In this document: piece by piece, positions 45,657-57,443 of the stretch
Numbering within the stretch: the first letter of the stretch is position 1
How the letters are laid out: each line of letters opens with the position of its first letter
DNA from: Castanea sativa
Lineage: Eukaryota > Streptophyta > Magnoliopsida > Fagales > Fagaceae
Length of the DNA stretch: 64,000 nt
Assembly: GCF_040712315.1 (NCBI RefSeq)
Contig: NC_134023.1
Location: 18,237,442 to 18,301,441, forward strand
Direction: 5' to 3'
Made by a program: the position numbers and the translations under genes
Notes under the pieces: model-generated
The model's database searches: none
Seen by the model: the letters and a program-made list of their open reading frames with translations, nothing else
What the model was told of the DNA's origin: nothing

Positions 45657-45730
45657 GTAAATTTTCCCGTCCGTTTCTTTTTTTGAGTCAATTTGTCTCC
45701 ATCCTTTTTTTAACCCTTCTTTTTGGCTCT

Positions 45731-46624
45731 TGATAGGCCAAGAATGTATTGACCCATTGTGATTAATTAATTGATTAATTACCCAAATTTATTAATTAAT
45801 CAAATTAATATGCAATGTATATGGCAGCACAAACAAATCACCAACTAAAGTATAACGCAGCGAAAAATAAAGTTGACATCATGATTTGTTTACAAATGGG
45901 GAAAACCTCCAAGGCAAAAATCCCATCGGGTGATTTTAAGGTCACCATTCCTGAGAATCCACTATTATCAAAACAAGCGGTTATAAGTAAAGGAATCCCA
46001 GTACCTTATACCAACCTACAGTTGAACCCTTACCCCCAATACCCAAGTAAAGGATGTTAGCTGCAAAGTTCTTCAGATTATCACAAATGAAGATCATGAA
46101 GTTGCTTGGTCACAAAATGCTACAGTGTACAAACACAGCAGTTTCTTCAAGATGAACTAGGGCAAACTAGGTTTCTGGTCACACTTTACTTCACTCTTGT
46201 GCAATTGTGTTCTTGTGCAACCTATGACGACCCTTAAAATAATCCTTATATATGTTTAGGGTTGTGAGAAAAGAAAGCCCAAACATACATTTACGAATTA
46301 AATGAATATAAGAACTTAAAATCTGTTTTTCATAAACCTCAACAAATACCCTATCTATCTAGCAGCTGTCGAGACTCAAGCTAAAACAGTTTTTTAAACC
46401 TCGATAGATACTAGCTATCAAGCTTTAATGAACAACACTTTTTCACTTGATTCTTAGATAGACTTGCATGGCTTTAACACTTGAACTTGAAACCTTGTTT
46501 CTTGTAGCATTAAACACATCCTAGATCTACCCAAATACAAGTAAAATGTGTTTTGTCAAAGGATTAGCTAATTACAAAAAAATGTTGGCAGGTGTTCTTA
46601 ACATAAATCACATATGTCCTAACA
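45731..46624 (-). repeat. 3' LTR (minus) of the right-hand Sirevirus-like element
   Basis: 894 bp; on minus it starts TGTTAGGACATATG and ends GGCCTATCA. Same family as the solo LTR at 4778-5719. CTATCGAG/CTCGATAG words at 46370-46435 lie upstream (in minus direction) of TATATAAGG (about 46252-46244). The purine tract GCGAAAGGGGGAGAT lies next to its start (46639-46625). Confidence 0.9.
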
Positions 46625-46951
46625 ATCTCCCCCTTTCGCAATCCGTGACAAAACCACAACAAACAAATAAACATATGAGAGAAGTCATAAATCACTCAAC
46701 TCATATTCACTTATTGAATACAATAAAATCTATCTTATCACAAACTCTTGAAAAACTTTGCAAAAAGAGAGTTCATGGCTAGGAAGACTTTAAAAACCTA
46801 TATTTCTGAAACACTCTAAACAAAACTCATCAAGGCATCTTAGTGTGAAACAAAAATAAAAGATTGCATACAAGATATAAGAAGTATGTGCATAAGGAGA
46901 GAAAAGAAAAAACATATGAAGAGATAGGTGAAAGAACTATAATAACAACCT

Positions 46952-46994
<43 letters not shown>

Positions 46995-47216
46995 TCAACA
47001 AGTACAGGGTTTGCTATTACAAAGTGGTCACAAGACTTAAGGTACATGAACACTCCCCCTAACAAAGTGGTCACAAATCCTCACTACATCCCTAAAAAAT
47101 ATAAACACTCCCCCTAACAAAAATCTCCTATACTAACCCTCCCCCTATGAGTATGACTACTCTCATATCCAAAACTACTTCTCCTTTTTTGTCACAAGTG
47201 ACAAATGGCAAGTACA
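46625..47216 (-). other. 3' untranslated region of the right-hand element
   Basis: On minus, T/G-rich with several GGGGGAG runs (forward CTCCCCC at 46627, 47053, 47110 and 47142). (AT)n microsatellite at 46955-46992. No coding text. Confidence 0.65.
46955..46992 (+). repeat. (AT)19 microsatellite
   Basis: Uninterrupted AT run in the element's 3' region. Confidence 0.97.
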
Positions 47217-48364
47217 TCAAGTAGACATCTCATCATAACTAGGCGAGCTAGCACCATCGTCCTCATTAGCATCATCACTACTAGAGCCATCATCATTCTC
47301 ATCCTTTAAAGCCGGTGGAGATGGAGAGGAAGCAATGAAACCACCTATGGCACTCTTTCGTCGTGCAATATGACCAATATGGGTGTCCACCTGACACAAC
47401 TCATCATTGAGAGTGTCAAGGTGAGCATCCATGCGCACAAGTTGTGCCATGATGTCCTCGAGAGTCACCCCACTCGTGGAAGAAGAAGGAGCGGAGGTGG
47501 ATGGAGCCGTAAAAGCTCAGGCTGCCTTAATTGTAGTTGCACCTCGCTCCTTTTAACGGTAGTGACGTCTATGGCACACATAACTAAGAAATGGTCCAAC
47601 TCGGGATAGGAGACAAAAAAATGGTGAATGATCCACGTGATAGCCAAAGGGAAGATGGGCTTATCCCAAGTCTCCGTATCCCTATATACATCTATGAGGG
47701 AAAGAATGAAATGAGAGGAGAAGTCTATAGTAAGATGCTCTAGAAGGGAAATCAAAAATCGAGCATGGTGCTCTGTGATGGCGTTATAGAAAGACAATAG
47801 ATGTAAAACAAAAGTCATCACATGTTAATGAACCTCGAACCTTTAGCAAAGGCTAAACAAGGGGTGTACTGATGATCACCCCAATCAATAGGTCGCTCAC
47901 AAAAAGAAGACTTGAGCTCGACTTTGGACATAGTCCACAGACGATTACAGCCAGGGTAGTTAGGATGCGCTACCCTCGAGACATAGAGCACCTTAGATAC
48001 AATATCCTGAGTGACCACGATGCTCGTACCTCAAATGTGAGTGACAAAGAGAGGTACTAAATAATCAAATCTATGCATGTTAGAGTAAAACTCCTATATG
48101 ATCATGGAAGGACATGTGACCGAGATGCCACACAGTGACTCCTAACCCTTATTGTGAATGATAATTGGTAGGTCGGTATTGGAGAAGCCTAATAAAATGA
48201 GTTGGCATTCCGAATGAATGCCTCATCTAGAAATATTTCCTCAAAAATTCCTTACGGGCTTTATCATCACAGAATTGAATATGAGAGGGGATAGAAATAG
48301 AAGAGGAGGAAGCCCCAAAATGAAGAGGGTTTCGAGACGGAGTAGATTTTCGTTTAAATGCCAT
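47217..48364 (-). pseudogene. Env-like / 'putative plant transposon protein' relic (minus)
   Basis: ATG at 48364 opens MAFKRKSTPSRNPLHFG, then KARKEFLRKYF before a stop. Domain text continues in pieces: MVTQDIVSKVLYVSRVAHPN and ERPIDWGDHQYTP (48018-47818), HLLSFYNAITEHHARFLISL and PLAITWIIHHFFVSYPELDH (47821-47465). The end is DTLNDELCQVDTHIGHIARR plus an acidic Ser-rich tail (47468-47217). Order and ending match the ORF at 9615-12115. It is interrupted by at least two stops and frame changes. Sireviruses carry such an ORF between pol and the 3' LTR; its role is unknown. Confidence 0.78.
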
Positions 48365-48902
48365 AGAGCAACCAACTTAAAGAAGGAGAGAGGTAGAAAG
48401 AGAGACACGCAGAAAAGCACCAACACAATCAATATCAATATAAAGATAAATAAAGGTATGTATGCATGAAAATGCATAACATGTGATATGCAAGCTTAAA
48501 AACATCATAGGCTCAGCCCAATCCAAACCTACCAGCACATAACATTACAACAAAGTAAACACACATAAAAAATGCATGAAACATTGTTATAATGCAAATT
48601 TGATGCAATTCATGATGATTTAAAACCATATAAACGATACCCATCCCAAAAATTTCACAAAAACTTCATCAATTTTGAAAAAAACCAAAAAATTTTCAAA
48701 AATCCCAAAAGTTAGGTCAGAAAACATTAAATGCATGGTAGAATGAGTGAAAAAGATCATACCAGAAGAAAGAAGATGATCTTTAAACCGAAAAACTCTT
48801 AGGAAAGAAATTTGGAATGAGAGAGAGAAAGGTTTTGGGAGGTGAAGAGTCAACAAGAGTCGAGAGAGATTGAGAGAAATGAGAAAGAATTCACGCGGAT
48901 CC

Positions 48903-48910
48903 TATTTATA
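48903..48910 (-). promoter_or_regulatory. Internal TATA box ahead of the env-like ORF
   Basis: TATAAATAGGATCC on minus, about 540 bp upstream of the ATG at 48364 and followed by a CT-rich leader. Upstream on minus (49175-48945) lie at least six GCTATCGAG / CTCGATGGATCGAG words. This suggests the env-like ORF had its own promoter. Confidence 0.5.
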
Positions 48911-49299
48911 GAAACTCATAATTCTTGACAGATTGAGAGGTGTCGAGCTTTAAAGGGTTGAAGAGATATAGCTATCGAGCAGATATCTAGAGGTGTCCAT
49001 AGCAAAAGGGGCTCGATGGATCAAGGAGCTATCGAGCATCTATCAAGAAGAAAGAAACTTTCTCGATGGATCGAGGAGTAGTCAAGAAGCTATCGAGATT
49101 GCAATAAAAAGAAATTGAAGAGCTTGATAGATAGCCTAGCTATCGAGAGGTGTCGAGGAGCTGTCGAGATTGCTTAAAAACAGTTTTTCAAAGAAGAGAA
49201 AAACACAGACATGAATGCAATCAAACATGCATCTCAACCAAGGATCTAACCAACATTTTAAGCTCTTAAAATCATCTCTAAAAAAATGTCATACATTCC

Positions 49300-49338
<39 letters not shown>

Positions 49339-49930
49339 CAAGTCTAACCAATTTTGTATTTCAAAAACAAGTTAAGACAGTTTAGTGAGCATACATTGAC
49401 ACATGCAGACCTTGTGATGGCCAAATCACATTGTACTTACACATGTATCAAAAGTAGTAAAGAATATTGCGTATAGTGTGCAAAAAACATCGCAAGATTG
49501 CATGAGTGTCCACATGTTATGAAGATTTGAGATATGAGTAAATCAATTTAACTCACACACGATCATAACTACTTGATGGGGACTATCCCCTTCGAGGTAC
49601 ATCCTATAACTCCTACATCTCCTAGAATATATGCTTGCAATTATATTTTAAAGTATTTTGTTTCTTTTGCTTTAATGTTTTCTTTGCATATTTTTCTTTT
49701 ATTAAGCATATCATGCATGGGCATATAAGAGAGAGAAAAGAAATACCCAATTATGTTAAGCTATTTGACATTGCACTTTTGCTATGCCGAAGCATACTGG
49801 TGTCATTTTTGATTGGCAGACAATAGTGGTGAGATAGTTATTTATGCCTTTCTCTCAAGATTCTTTAGTCATTCCCATCAAAAAGAGTGATACGAGAGTT
49901 AAGTACAAGAGATTACTTAATCTTACTTAT
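48911..49930 (-). other. Interior of the right-hand Sirevirus-like element upstream of the env-like ORF
   Basis: CGAT-word array (48945-49175), an (AC)16 microsatellite (49303-49334), then AT-rich text without ORFs. Parts resemble 15500-16300 in the other Sirevirus-like element, for example TTGATACATATGTAGAAT there against the reverse text near 49443. Left flank CTTAT (49926-49930) borders the copia insertion. Confidence 0.55.
49303..49334 (+). repeat. (AC)16 microsatellite
   Basis: Uninterrupted AC run. Confidence 0.97.
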
Positions 49931-51339
49931 TGTTGGAAAATACAGGAAAATACATGTTTGTATCTCATACAAAATATGCGCAGCGAAAAATTAACGAATC
50001 TATTTCATTAGCAATTGATAACATGTTCTATGTAAGTTTTAGAATTAGAAAATAAGAAAGCGTACCTTAGTGTGATGAAATTCAAAACCGAAGATCAGAA
50101 GTACTTGGGAATACTTTTAATCTTCACTCCAAGCCACTCAATGCCCAAGATGTGTGGTCTCTCAATCAGTTTTCACCAAAGAGAGAATAGGAGAGTGTCC
50201 AACACTCACATACAAACCATTTCATTCCTTGTATGAAAAACACTTATGAAAAGATCTTATGAAAACCTTAATTGAAAAGCTTAATGAAATTCTGTATGTT
50301 TCTCTCCTTATATATAACTGATTATCTAATTGGGTTAGCCTTTTGGGCCTTTCCAATTGGGCTTAGGTGTGTCGCTTGGAGTGAGACCAAAAGGGACCAA
50401 TAAGACACTTGCTCCAATGGGCCTTGGGCTTTTTTGTCAACTCTTGACAAGTCCAAAGTTACCATTAACTATATTTAATACCACTATATAAATATAGTTG
50501 CACTCTAGGCCTTATCTATAAATTATATTCCAAGACTTTATTGTACATCAACCCCTTCATAAAATATTCATAGTAATACAAAGTCATGGATGTAGACTGC
50601 CACTTTGTAAATTACTACATCTTAATCCTTGAGTACCCAATTTAATCCTTTATGTTATTCATTGTATATTTGTGAAATCCAATTTCATAAATATATATTT
50701 TAGTGGTTGGGCCCAACTCTCTAAATAACCAAACCTATTAAACTTATCTCAAGGAAATATTTTGTATCTCCATTAAGAGACTATGAATTCCATCTTGAGA
50801 ATATATGTTCCATCAACACTAAATGTGACTGCCTAACATACTGAGGTTTTGACCGTAACTAATAGATCTCACTCCTGATATATCAAAGCAACCTACATCT
50901 CATGATCAGGTTCATTATTCTCTTAGGATTTAGTGTTGATGTAAATAGAAGTTGTGAGATTTATTATTCATTTGACAGTCATTAGGAGAATAATAAATCT
51001 CACAGCAGTCCAATTCAATATGTCTTAACTCTTAAAACATATCAACATATCAACTAGAAATCTCCATTTCTATGATTAAGACAAATCATCTTAGTTGATA
51101 TGTTATAGTCTTCGCAGATGAAACGCCCAATTTCATCACCGACTACAAACTACATTTTGAGTCTACAAGAAACTTGTGATTTACATCTTTTGTGACTAAA
51201 TCACATAAATCACGTACAATGCATCTCATGGACTAAGATAATATCCCACTAGTTCATTTATAAATAGTCTCATATAATTAAACAATTTAATTATTAATGA
51301 CATACCAATAAATTGGATTTTAAGGCATAAACCCCAACA
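49931..51339 (-). repeat. 3' LTR of the minus copia element
   Basis: 1409 bp, matching the solo LTRs listed above. Confidence 0.92.
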
Positions 51340-51889
51340 ATCTCCCACTTGCCTTCAAAGACAATTTATCATATATCTGACACTTACTTCCCTTTAGAGT
51401 AATTTATAATCACTCTAAGGCAAGGCTTGGAAACAAGTTACAACAAAATTTATTGCATAAATTATCTTTTCTACTACTATTTCTCATGTACTCATATCTC
51501 TCTAATGAGAAGATACTATTTACACTTAATGTGTATCTTCACAACTTAGAGTGAACACATATCTTGAAGTTCAACTTCATAATGTGTATCTTCACCACCT
51601 AGGATGAACACATATCTTGAAGTCCAACTTCATAAATCACAATCAAACTACAAGTCAGTATTTGTACATCCAGTAACTATCAAAACTTCACTTCTGTGGG
51701 CCTAGTATTTAGCATAGCATAAAGACTTCCTATCATTTTGATATAAGGAACTGTCTTAATACGCTCTTCCTTTTATATGTCTTAGGACCATAATCCTATA
51801 TAAAGGAACTTCAAACTTAAAAGGAAAGAATCATTTCTTGAAGTATTAAATGCTATACTTGGCTAGAATCTAATCTATTTAAGTAGTTT

Positions 51890-52840
51890 GAGATAGACTC
51901 AACATCCTAATTTTTGAATATTAACAAAGTTTAATTCTTAGGATGTGACTAGTCTTTCCCAAGTACTTTATATCAAACTGGACTAGACAACCAAAAACTC
52001 CATTGATGACAATAACTCTACATCATTCTAAATGATTAGAATGTCATCAACATACATTAAGAAATTTATTATTCTATATAACTTTTACGCACATGAGGCC
52101 TTCCAATACTTGTTCAAAATCAAACAATTTGATTTCTTGATCAAAGATGATATTTTATGATTCATATGCTTGCTTTAGTTCATAAATAGAATTTAAGCAA
52201 CTTGCATACTAAACACTACTGGTTCTTTGTTATGTACAAGTCTAGTTACATCACAAAGATGTCTTTCTCAAGATTGCTACTAGATGAAGCTTTCTTGACA
52301 TTCATTGCCATATTTCATCCAAATGAAATATAATGGATAAGAGAATCTAGATAGTGTCAAACTTTACTATTGGTGAAAAAATCTTTTCATAGTTGAACCA
52401 TTTCTTTCTGAATAAATCTTTTTGCCACTAGTCTTGACTTTGACGGTTTGCACCTTCAATTCTATCAATCTCATTTTTCTTGTAGACCTATTTGAGAACA
52501 ATAGGCTTAATGCCATTAGGAGCCTCTACAAGTTCTAGACTTTAAATAGAATTTATTTTCAAAACAATCTGAATTGATCAAATGATTCTAACAAGGACTT
52601 GTGGATCATATCCATATGAGATTAACATTTAATCTCTTCATCCAAGAATTCCAATTCATTTCAAAAATAAAATATTTTCATTAAATGATATAGAATTGGA
52701 ACTCCTTAAGCCTTTCTTAGCACTCAATATGATTCATACCAAACATCTCATTTAGACTTAATATAAAGTCTAAAACTAGTACTAACTCTTGCATCTCATG
52801 CTTTAGTACAATTGAAATAGAAGCCAATCTTATATTTCAG
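51890..52840 (-). pseudogene. Gag and RT relics of the minus copia element
   Basis: On minus a short gag-like motif (LVLVLDFILSLNEMFG) is readable near 52800-52740. Near 52530-52400 lie RT N-terminal pieces (EAPNGIKPI, VYKKNEIDR). The catalytic region FLMYVDDILII is near 52055-52020, followed by decayed text to about 51890. Protease and integrase text is absent between gag and RT, so this is a deletion derivative with many stops. Confidence 0.75.
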
Positions 52841-54252
52841 CATTTCAATGGAGATTATGATCATATCATAAGCTATCTTCCATCAATGTATCTTACAAAG
52901 GAAATCACGACAATGCTGAATCGAAACATATTTATGTACTTCAGCTCCTTTAAGCACCATGTCCAAAATTATCTCTTAGTTAATGTGATTCAGTTAAAAT
53001 AGTAGCTAGAGAACCAAATTATGACAACTTTATTTTGAGAGTATGAACATAATTACAGGGATATTATATTTTGCAACCATAACCATATAATATGGAACCC
53101 AAAAACCATACTATACTAGGTGCAACGACAACCTAATCCTGTAATTAATATTCCTCGGAAGCGAGGTCATACCAATCACTATGATCAGCCGAGAATCATT
53201 CTCATTATTAATGCTATCATGGTAACTCTTACCAAACAAAAATAATTTGCCGCTTTTCCTTTAGCCTCTAAGTAATAATGACATAGCTCCGAAATGAGGT
53301 TAACATTACACTTAGTCTAGTGTACACCATTGCCTAGAATCAATGTAAGTCACCAAGTAACTCCACGGAAGCGTGGTCATTCTCAATGTAAAAACACACT
53401 TCATCTATCATTAAGAAGTTTAACCTATAGTACCATGAATTAAACACCCTTCAAAGGGAGCAAGGCATATGCGCCAAGGCGAGGTGCCTAATCACACTAC
53501 TATAAACCAGCAATGAAGGCCGTGAGAATCAACCCTTGAATCTTTCTCCCACTAGAAATTTTAAAACAAGTGGTCGTCCTAAAAACATTGTGATTTAATC
53601 ACAATTTTAACCCTACACATCAAATGTGTTTAATTGTTTAAATTCAATGTGATGTTACTAAGTCACGTCATTATAGCATAATGAACATTCGTGCAATCAC
53701 AAAGAAGTTTAACCTTGTAATCCGTGAAATAAATACCCTCCGCAGGGAATGCAAGACTCAAAGTCAAGACAAGGTATTTATTCACATTACAATAAACTTA
53801 ACAAAAGGGTTATTTAAGCACTCTCACTTGTTATTTGAGTTTTTCTTAAATAATTGTGATCCCATCACAACTAATAACCTTGCACTTGTTCAAGACTTTA
53901 ATCTCATTAGAATCACTAACTAAAATGGAAGTCCTAAACCATTTAGGATTCCTTAAACACTAATGAATCAAAAATTAGTTATAAAGAACTCTATACTTAA
54001 TTTCCTAGATGAAAGGTTCTAATCTAATTAGAAACTATATACATTTTAATTAAGCTTTAATCTCATTAAAAATTCTAATTAAAATAAATTAAGGACTTTT
54101 AAACATATAACAATTCCAATCTCATTAGAATGTTTGTTAAAAGACAAGTCCCAAACTATTTAGGACTAAGAGTTCTATTTAACTAATATCTTTGATTTCA
54201 TTAGGTCTTTTAGTTAGAACCATGTGTAATCTCATCACACACATCTTTGTTC

Positions 54253-54260
54253 TTTATATA
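54253..54260 (-). promoter_or_regulatory. Internal TATA box in the leader of the minus copia element
   Basis: TATATAAAGAACAAAG on minus, just downstream of the CGATCGAT array, conserved in the plus copy (57444-57451). Confidence 0.5.
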
Positions 54261-54296
54261 GATGAAAAACACTTAGAAAAGATTCTGAATATCCAG

Positions 54297-54465
54297 TTCT
54301 CGATCGATCGAGAATGTACCTCGATTGATTGAGAAAAGTTCTGGCTGCTTGATCGATCCTCGACAGATTCTGAATCGATCGATGCTCGACAGATCCTCGA
54401 TCGATCGAGAAAACTTCTACCAGCTCGATCGATGCTCGAAAGATGCTCGATCAATCGAGCGTCGC
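54297..54465 (-). repeat. CGATCGAT array in the leader of the minus copia element
   Basis: About three units of roughly 50 bp, each with one or two TCGATCGATCGAG or CTCGACAGATYCT blocks. It lies about 300-490 bp inside the element from the PBS. Confidence 0.8.
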
Positions 54466-54771
54466 AATTTTTGAAATTTTCAGAATTTTTCTAAGACATT
54501 TTTTTTAACGTTTTCATGAACAAAACAATCATCATATGAACATAATGGACACAGATTGATATCTAAACTAATTATCATTGATGCTATAGCCTTAAAAATT
54601 AGGTTAACATACTTAGACTCAAATTTTAAACAACATCATAACATCAAAATTAGTTTTCATCAAATCATAGTTTCAACAACCATGCAGAAAATTAAATTTC
54701 TCACAACATGAAACTATTGTCTCTAATTCCCAAAACTCTCATAACATGTTATACAATTCGAATTGAAGACC

Positions 54772-54783
54772 GCTCTAATACCA
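54772..54783 (-). promoter_or_regulatory. Primer-binding site relic of the minus copia element
   Basis: TGGTATTAGAGC on minus, one base from the initiator-Met consensus, directly after the 5' LTR. Confidence 0.8.
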
Positions 54784-54785
54784 TT

Positions 54786-55140
54786 TGTTGGAAAATACAG
54801 AAAAATACCATATGTGCAGCGAAAAATTAACGGATCTACTTCATTCACAATTGATAACATGTACTATGTAAGTTTCAGAATTAGAGAATAAGAAAGCGTA
54901 CCTTGGTGCAGTGAAATTCAAAATTGAAGATCAGAAGCACTTGGGAATTCTTTTAATCTTCACTCCAATTCTACTTAATGCCCAAGATGTGTGGTCTCTC
55001 AATCAGTTTTTCATCAAAGAGAGAATAGGAGAGTGTCCAACACTCACATACAAACCATTTCATTCCTTGTATGAAAAACACTTATGAAAAGGTCTTATGA
55101 AAACCTTAATTGAAAAACTTAATGAAATTCTGTATGTTTC
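54786..55140 (-). repeat. Truncated 5' LTR of the minus copia element
   Basis: Only the 3' 355 bp of the LTR remain; the text stops matching at 55140 (after TGTATGTTTC). Confidence 0.85.
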
Positions 55141-55263
55141 AAAACAAACAAAAACATGTCAAACAAAACAATACATAAAAATTATATTGACTCAAAATAA
55201 GAAAGCAAAAAACATAAGTAATGTGAAAACAAAAACAAGAAGGGGAAAGAGAGAAAAAATGAC

Positions 55264-55507
55264 TAAATCACTTGGAGCCCTTTTCCTTCCACACCTTGGA
55301 AGTACCTTTCCTTTTAGCGAATCGTTCAACCGGCACTGAGGGGGAAGAATTGCAACCATTCAAGTTTGAGAGGAACATGAGGGCCTTGAGGATATCTCCT
55401 AGAGAAGCAAGAGAGGATGAAAACTTACTAAGGTTTCCAGATGAGACCATGCTGTTGCTTTGTTGAGTGGCTTGCCACTTATAGCAATTAGGTCAAGTGT
55501 GTCCAGT
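55264..55507 (-). pseudogene. C-terminal gag piece of the Sirevirus-like element
   Basis: On minus the sequence begins inside a zinc knuckle (HT-stop-PNCYKW). It runs on through QQSNSMVSSGN, LASLGDILKALMFLSNLNG and VWKEKGSK to a stop at 55264. The first half of that knuckle is on the far side of the copia insertion (63225 onward), which proves the two parts were once continuous. One in-frame stop replaces an Arg-type codon in the knuckle. Confidence 0.82.
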
Positions 55508-56898
55508 TGTTAGGATGTGTGCCCCTAAATCTTATTGCATGATGCTATGTATGTTATTATGTATGACTTAATGTTGTGTTTAATGAAGTTGTTTTTATTA
55601 TTATCTAAAAATAATGGTAACATGAATATTGGGGCATTATCATATAGTTCATGAGATGCATAGTATGCGATTTAGTCACAGAAATAAATCACAAGTTCTT
55701 TGTAAACTCAGAATTTTAGTTCGTAGTCGGTAATAAAATTGGGCATTTCATTTGCGAAGACTATAACATATCATCTAAGATGATTTGTCTTGATCATGGA
55801 AATGGAGATTTCTAGTTGCTATGTTTTAAGAGTTAAGACATATTAAACTAGACCACTGTGAGATTTATTATTCTCCTAACGACTGTCAAATGAATGATAA
55901 ACTCACGACTTATACTTATATGAACTCTTAATATTGAGAGAATAATGGACCTGATCATTAATTATAGGTTGATTTGATATATCAGGAGTGAGATCTATAG
56001 TTATGGTCAAAACCTCAGTATGTTGGGCAACCACACTTAGTGTTGATGGAACATATATTCTCAATATGGAATTCATAATCTCTTAACAGAAATACAAAAT
56101 ATTCTTTTAAAATAAGTTTAATGGGTTTGGTTATTTAGAGAGTTAGGCCTAACCACTTTAGTAAGGAGTTACTAAAGTATATATTTATGAAATTGAATTT
56201 CATAAATATATGATGAATAACTTAAAAGATTAAACCGGGTACTCAAGGACTTAAGATGTAGTAATCTACACAGTGGCAGTCTACTTTCATGACTTTGTAT
56301 TATTACGAATATTTTATAAAGGGGTTGCATGTGCAATAAAGTCTTGGGATATAATTTATAGATAAGGCCTAGAGTGCAACTATATTTATATAGTGGTATT
56401 AAATATAGTTAATGGTAACTTTGGACTTGTCAAGAGTTGATAGAAAAGCCCAAGGCCCATTACAGCTAGTGTCCTATTGGTCCCTTTTGGTCCCACTCCA
56501 AGCCACACACTTAAGCCCAATTGGAAATGCCCAAAAGGCCAGCCCAATTAGATAACCAGTTTCATACAAAAATAAAACATACAAGATTTTTTATGTGTGA
56601 TAGTAACAACACAATTGTGAAATAGTGTGTATATGAGTGTTAGTCACTTTGACATTCTCCCTTTGAAAACTAATTGAGAGACCACACATCTTGGGTGTTA
56701 GTGAAATTGGAGTGAAGATTGAAAGTGTTCCCAAGTGTTTCTGATATTCAGTTTTGAAATTCACCGCTTCAAGGTACACTCTCCTGTTCTTATATTCTGA
56801 AACTTAGATAGTACATGATAACACTTATGAATGAAGTAGATTCGTTATTTTTCCACTACGTATATTATGTATGGATACAAACATGTTATTTTCCATCA
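55508..56898 (+). repeat. 5' LTR of the plus copia element
   Basis: TGTTAGGATGTG to TTTTCCATCA; the family's inverted AAATATATACTTTAG-type block lies near 56170-56215. Confidence 0.94.
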
Positions 56899-56900
56899 AA

Positions 56901-56910
56901 TGGTATCAGA
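56901..56910 (+). promoter_or_regulatory. Primer-binding site of the plus copia element
   Basis: TGGTATCAGA followed by GGGG; matches the initiator-Met tRNA 3' end over the first 11 bases, with the 12th changed. Confidence 0.9.
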
Positions 56911-57218
56911 GGGGTCTTCATTTCATATCTGTTTAACTTGTTTTGAGTTTTGGAATTATTGATAATAGTTTCATGTTGTTAGAAATTAGTTTTTTGCATG
57001 GTTGTTGAAATTATTGTTTGATAAAAACTGATATTGATGTTATGACGTTGTTTAATTTTTAGTTTAAGTATGTTAAACTGAACTTTAAGGCTATAGCATC
57101 AATGAAATTCAGTTTAGATATCAATTTATGTCCATATGTTCATATGATGGTTGTTTTGTTAATGAAAACGTTAAAAAACTGTCTTAGAAAAATTCTGGAA
57201 AATTCAAAATTCGCGACG

Positions 57219-57406
57219 CTCAATCGATCGAGAATCTGTCGAGTATCGATCAAGCTGGCAGAAGTTTTCTCGACTGATCGATGATCTATCGAGCATTAAT
57301 TGAGCTTCACGAAATTTTTCTTGATCGATCAAGAATCTGTCGAGGATCGATCAAGCAGCTAGAACTTTTCTCGATCGATCGAGGTACATTCTCAATCGAT
57401 CGAGGA
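57219..57406 (+). repeat. CGATCGAT tandem array, about 3 units of 50 bp
   Basis: Units of the form GAATCTGTCGAGNATCGATC, then GCAGAA, TTTTCTCGA and TCGATCGAG. Each unit contains palindromic ATCGAT or CGATCG cores. Confidence 0.88.
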
Positions 57407-57443
57407 CTGAGGATGCAGAATTTTCTCTAAGTGTTTTTTTACC

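Larger units (their letters stand above)
42999..45730 (-). mobile_element. 3' end of a Tat-type gypsy element (minus), inserted in the F-box gene
   Basis: The left border reads TGATGATGCCAAAA, so the element's LTR ends on minus in TTGGCATCATCA, much like the Tat-type LTR at 19912. A minus-strand TATA box (43212-43205) lies where an LTR promoter should. An antisense gene relic follows on plus (44157-45656). Words CGTCC are frequent. The upstream LTR border was not resolved. The element is cut at 45731 by a Sirevirus-like element, and pol lies beyond the window. Confidence 0.7.
53050..54770 (-). other. Long leader of the minus copia element
   Basis: Non-coding; it matches in reverse the 56913-58100 leader of the plus copy. 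Contains the CGATCGAT array (54297-54465), the internal TATA box (54260-54253) and imperfect repeats with 'GAAGCGAGGTCAT'-like text (53156, 53365). Confidence 0.65.
49931..55140 (-). mobile_element. Decayed copia element (minus), 5' LTR truncated
   Basis: 3' LTR 49931-51339 (TGTTGGGG on minus to TTTCCAACA). A purine tract GGCAAGTGGGAGATT is next to it (51354-51340). PBS relic TGGTATTAGAGC on minus (54783-54772). The 5' LTR survives only as 54786-55140. The interior keeps a CGATCGAT array, a TATA box and short gag and RT relics; integrase is missing. Same family as 55508-63224 but in the opposite direction. Confidence 0.88.
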
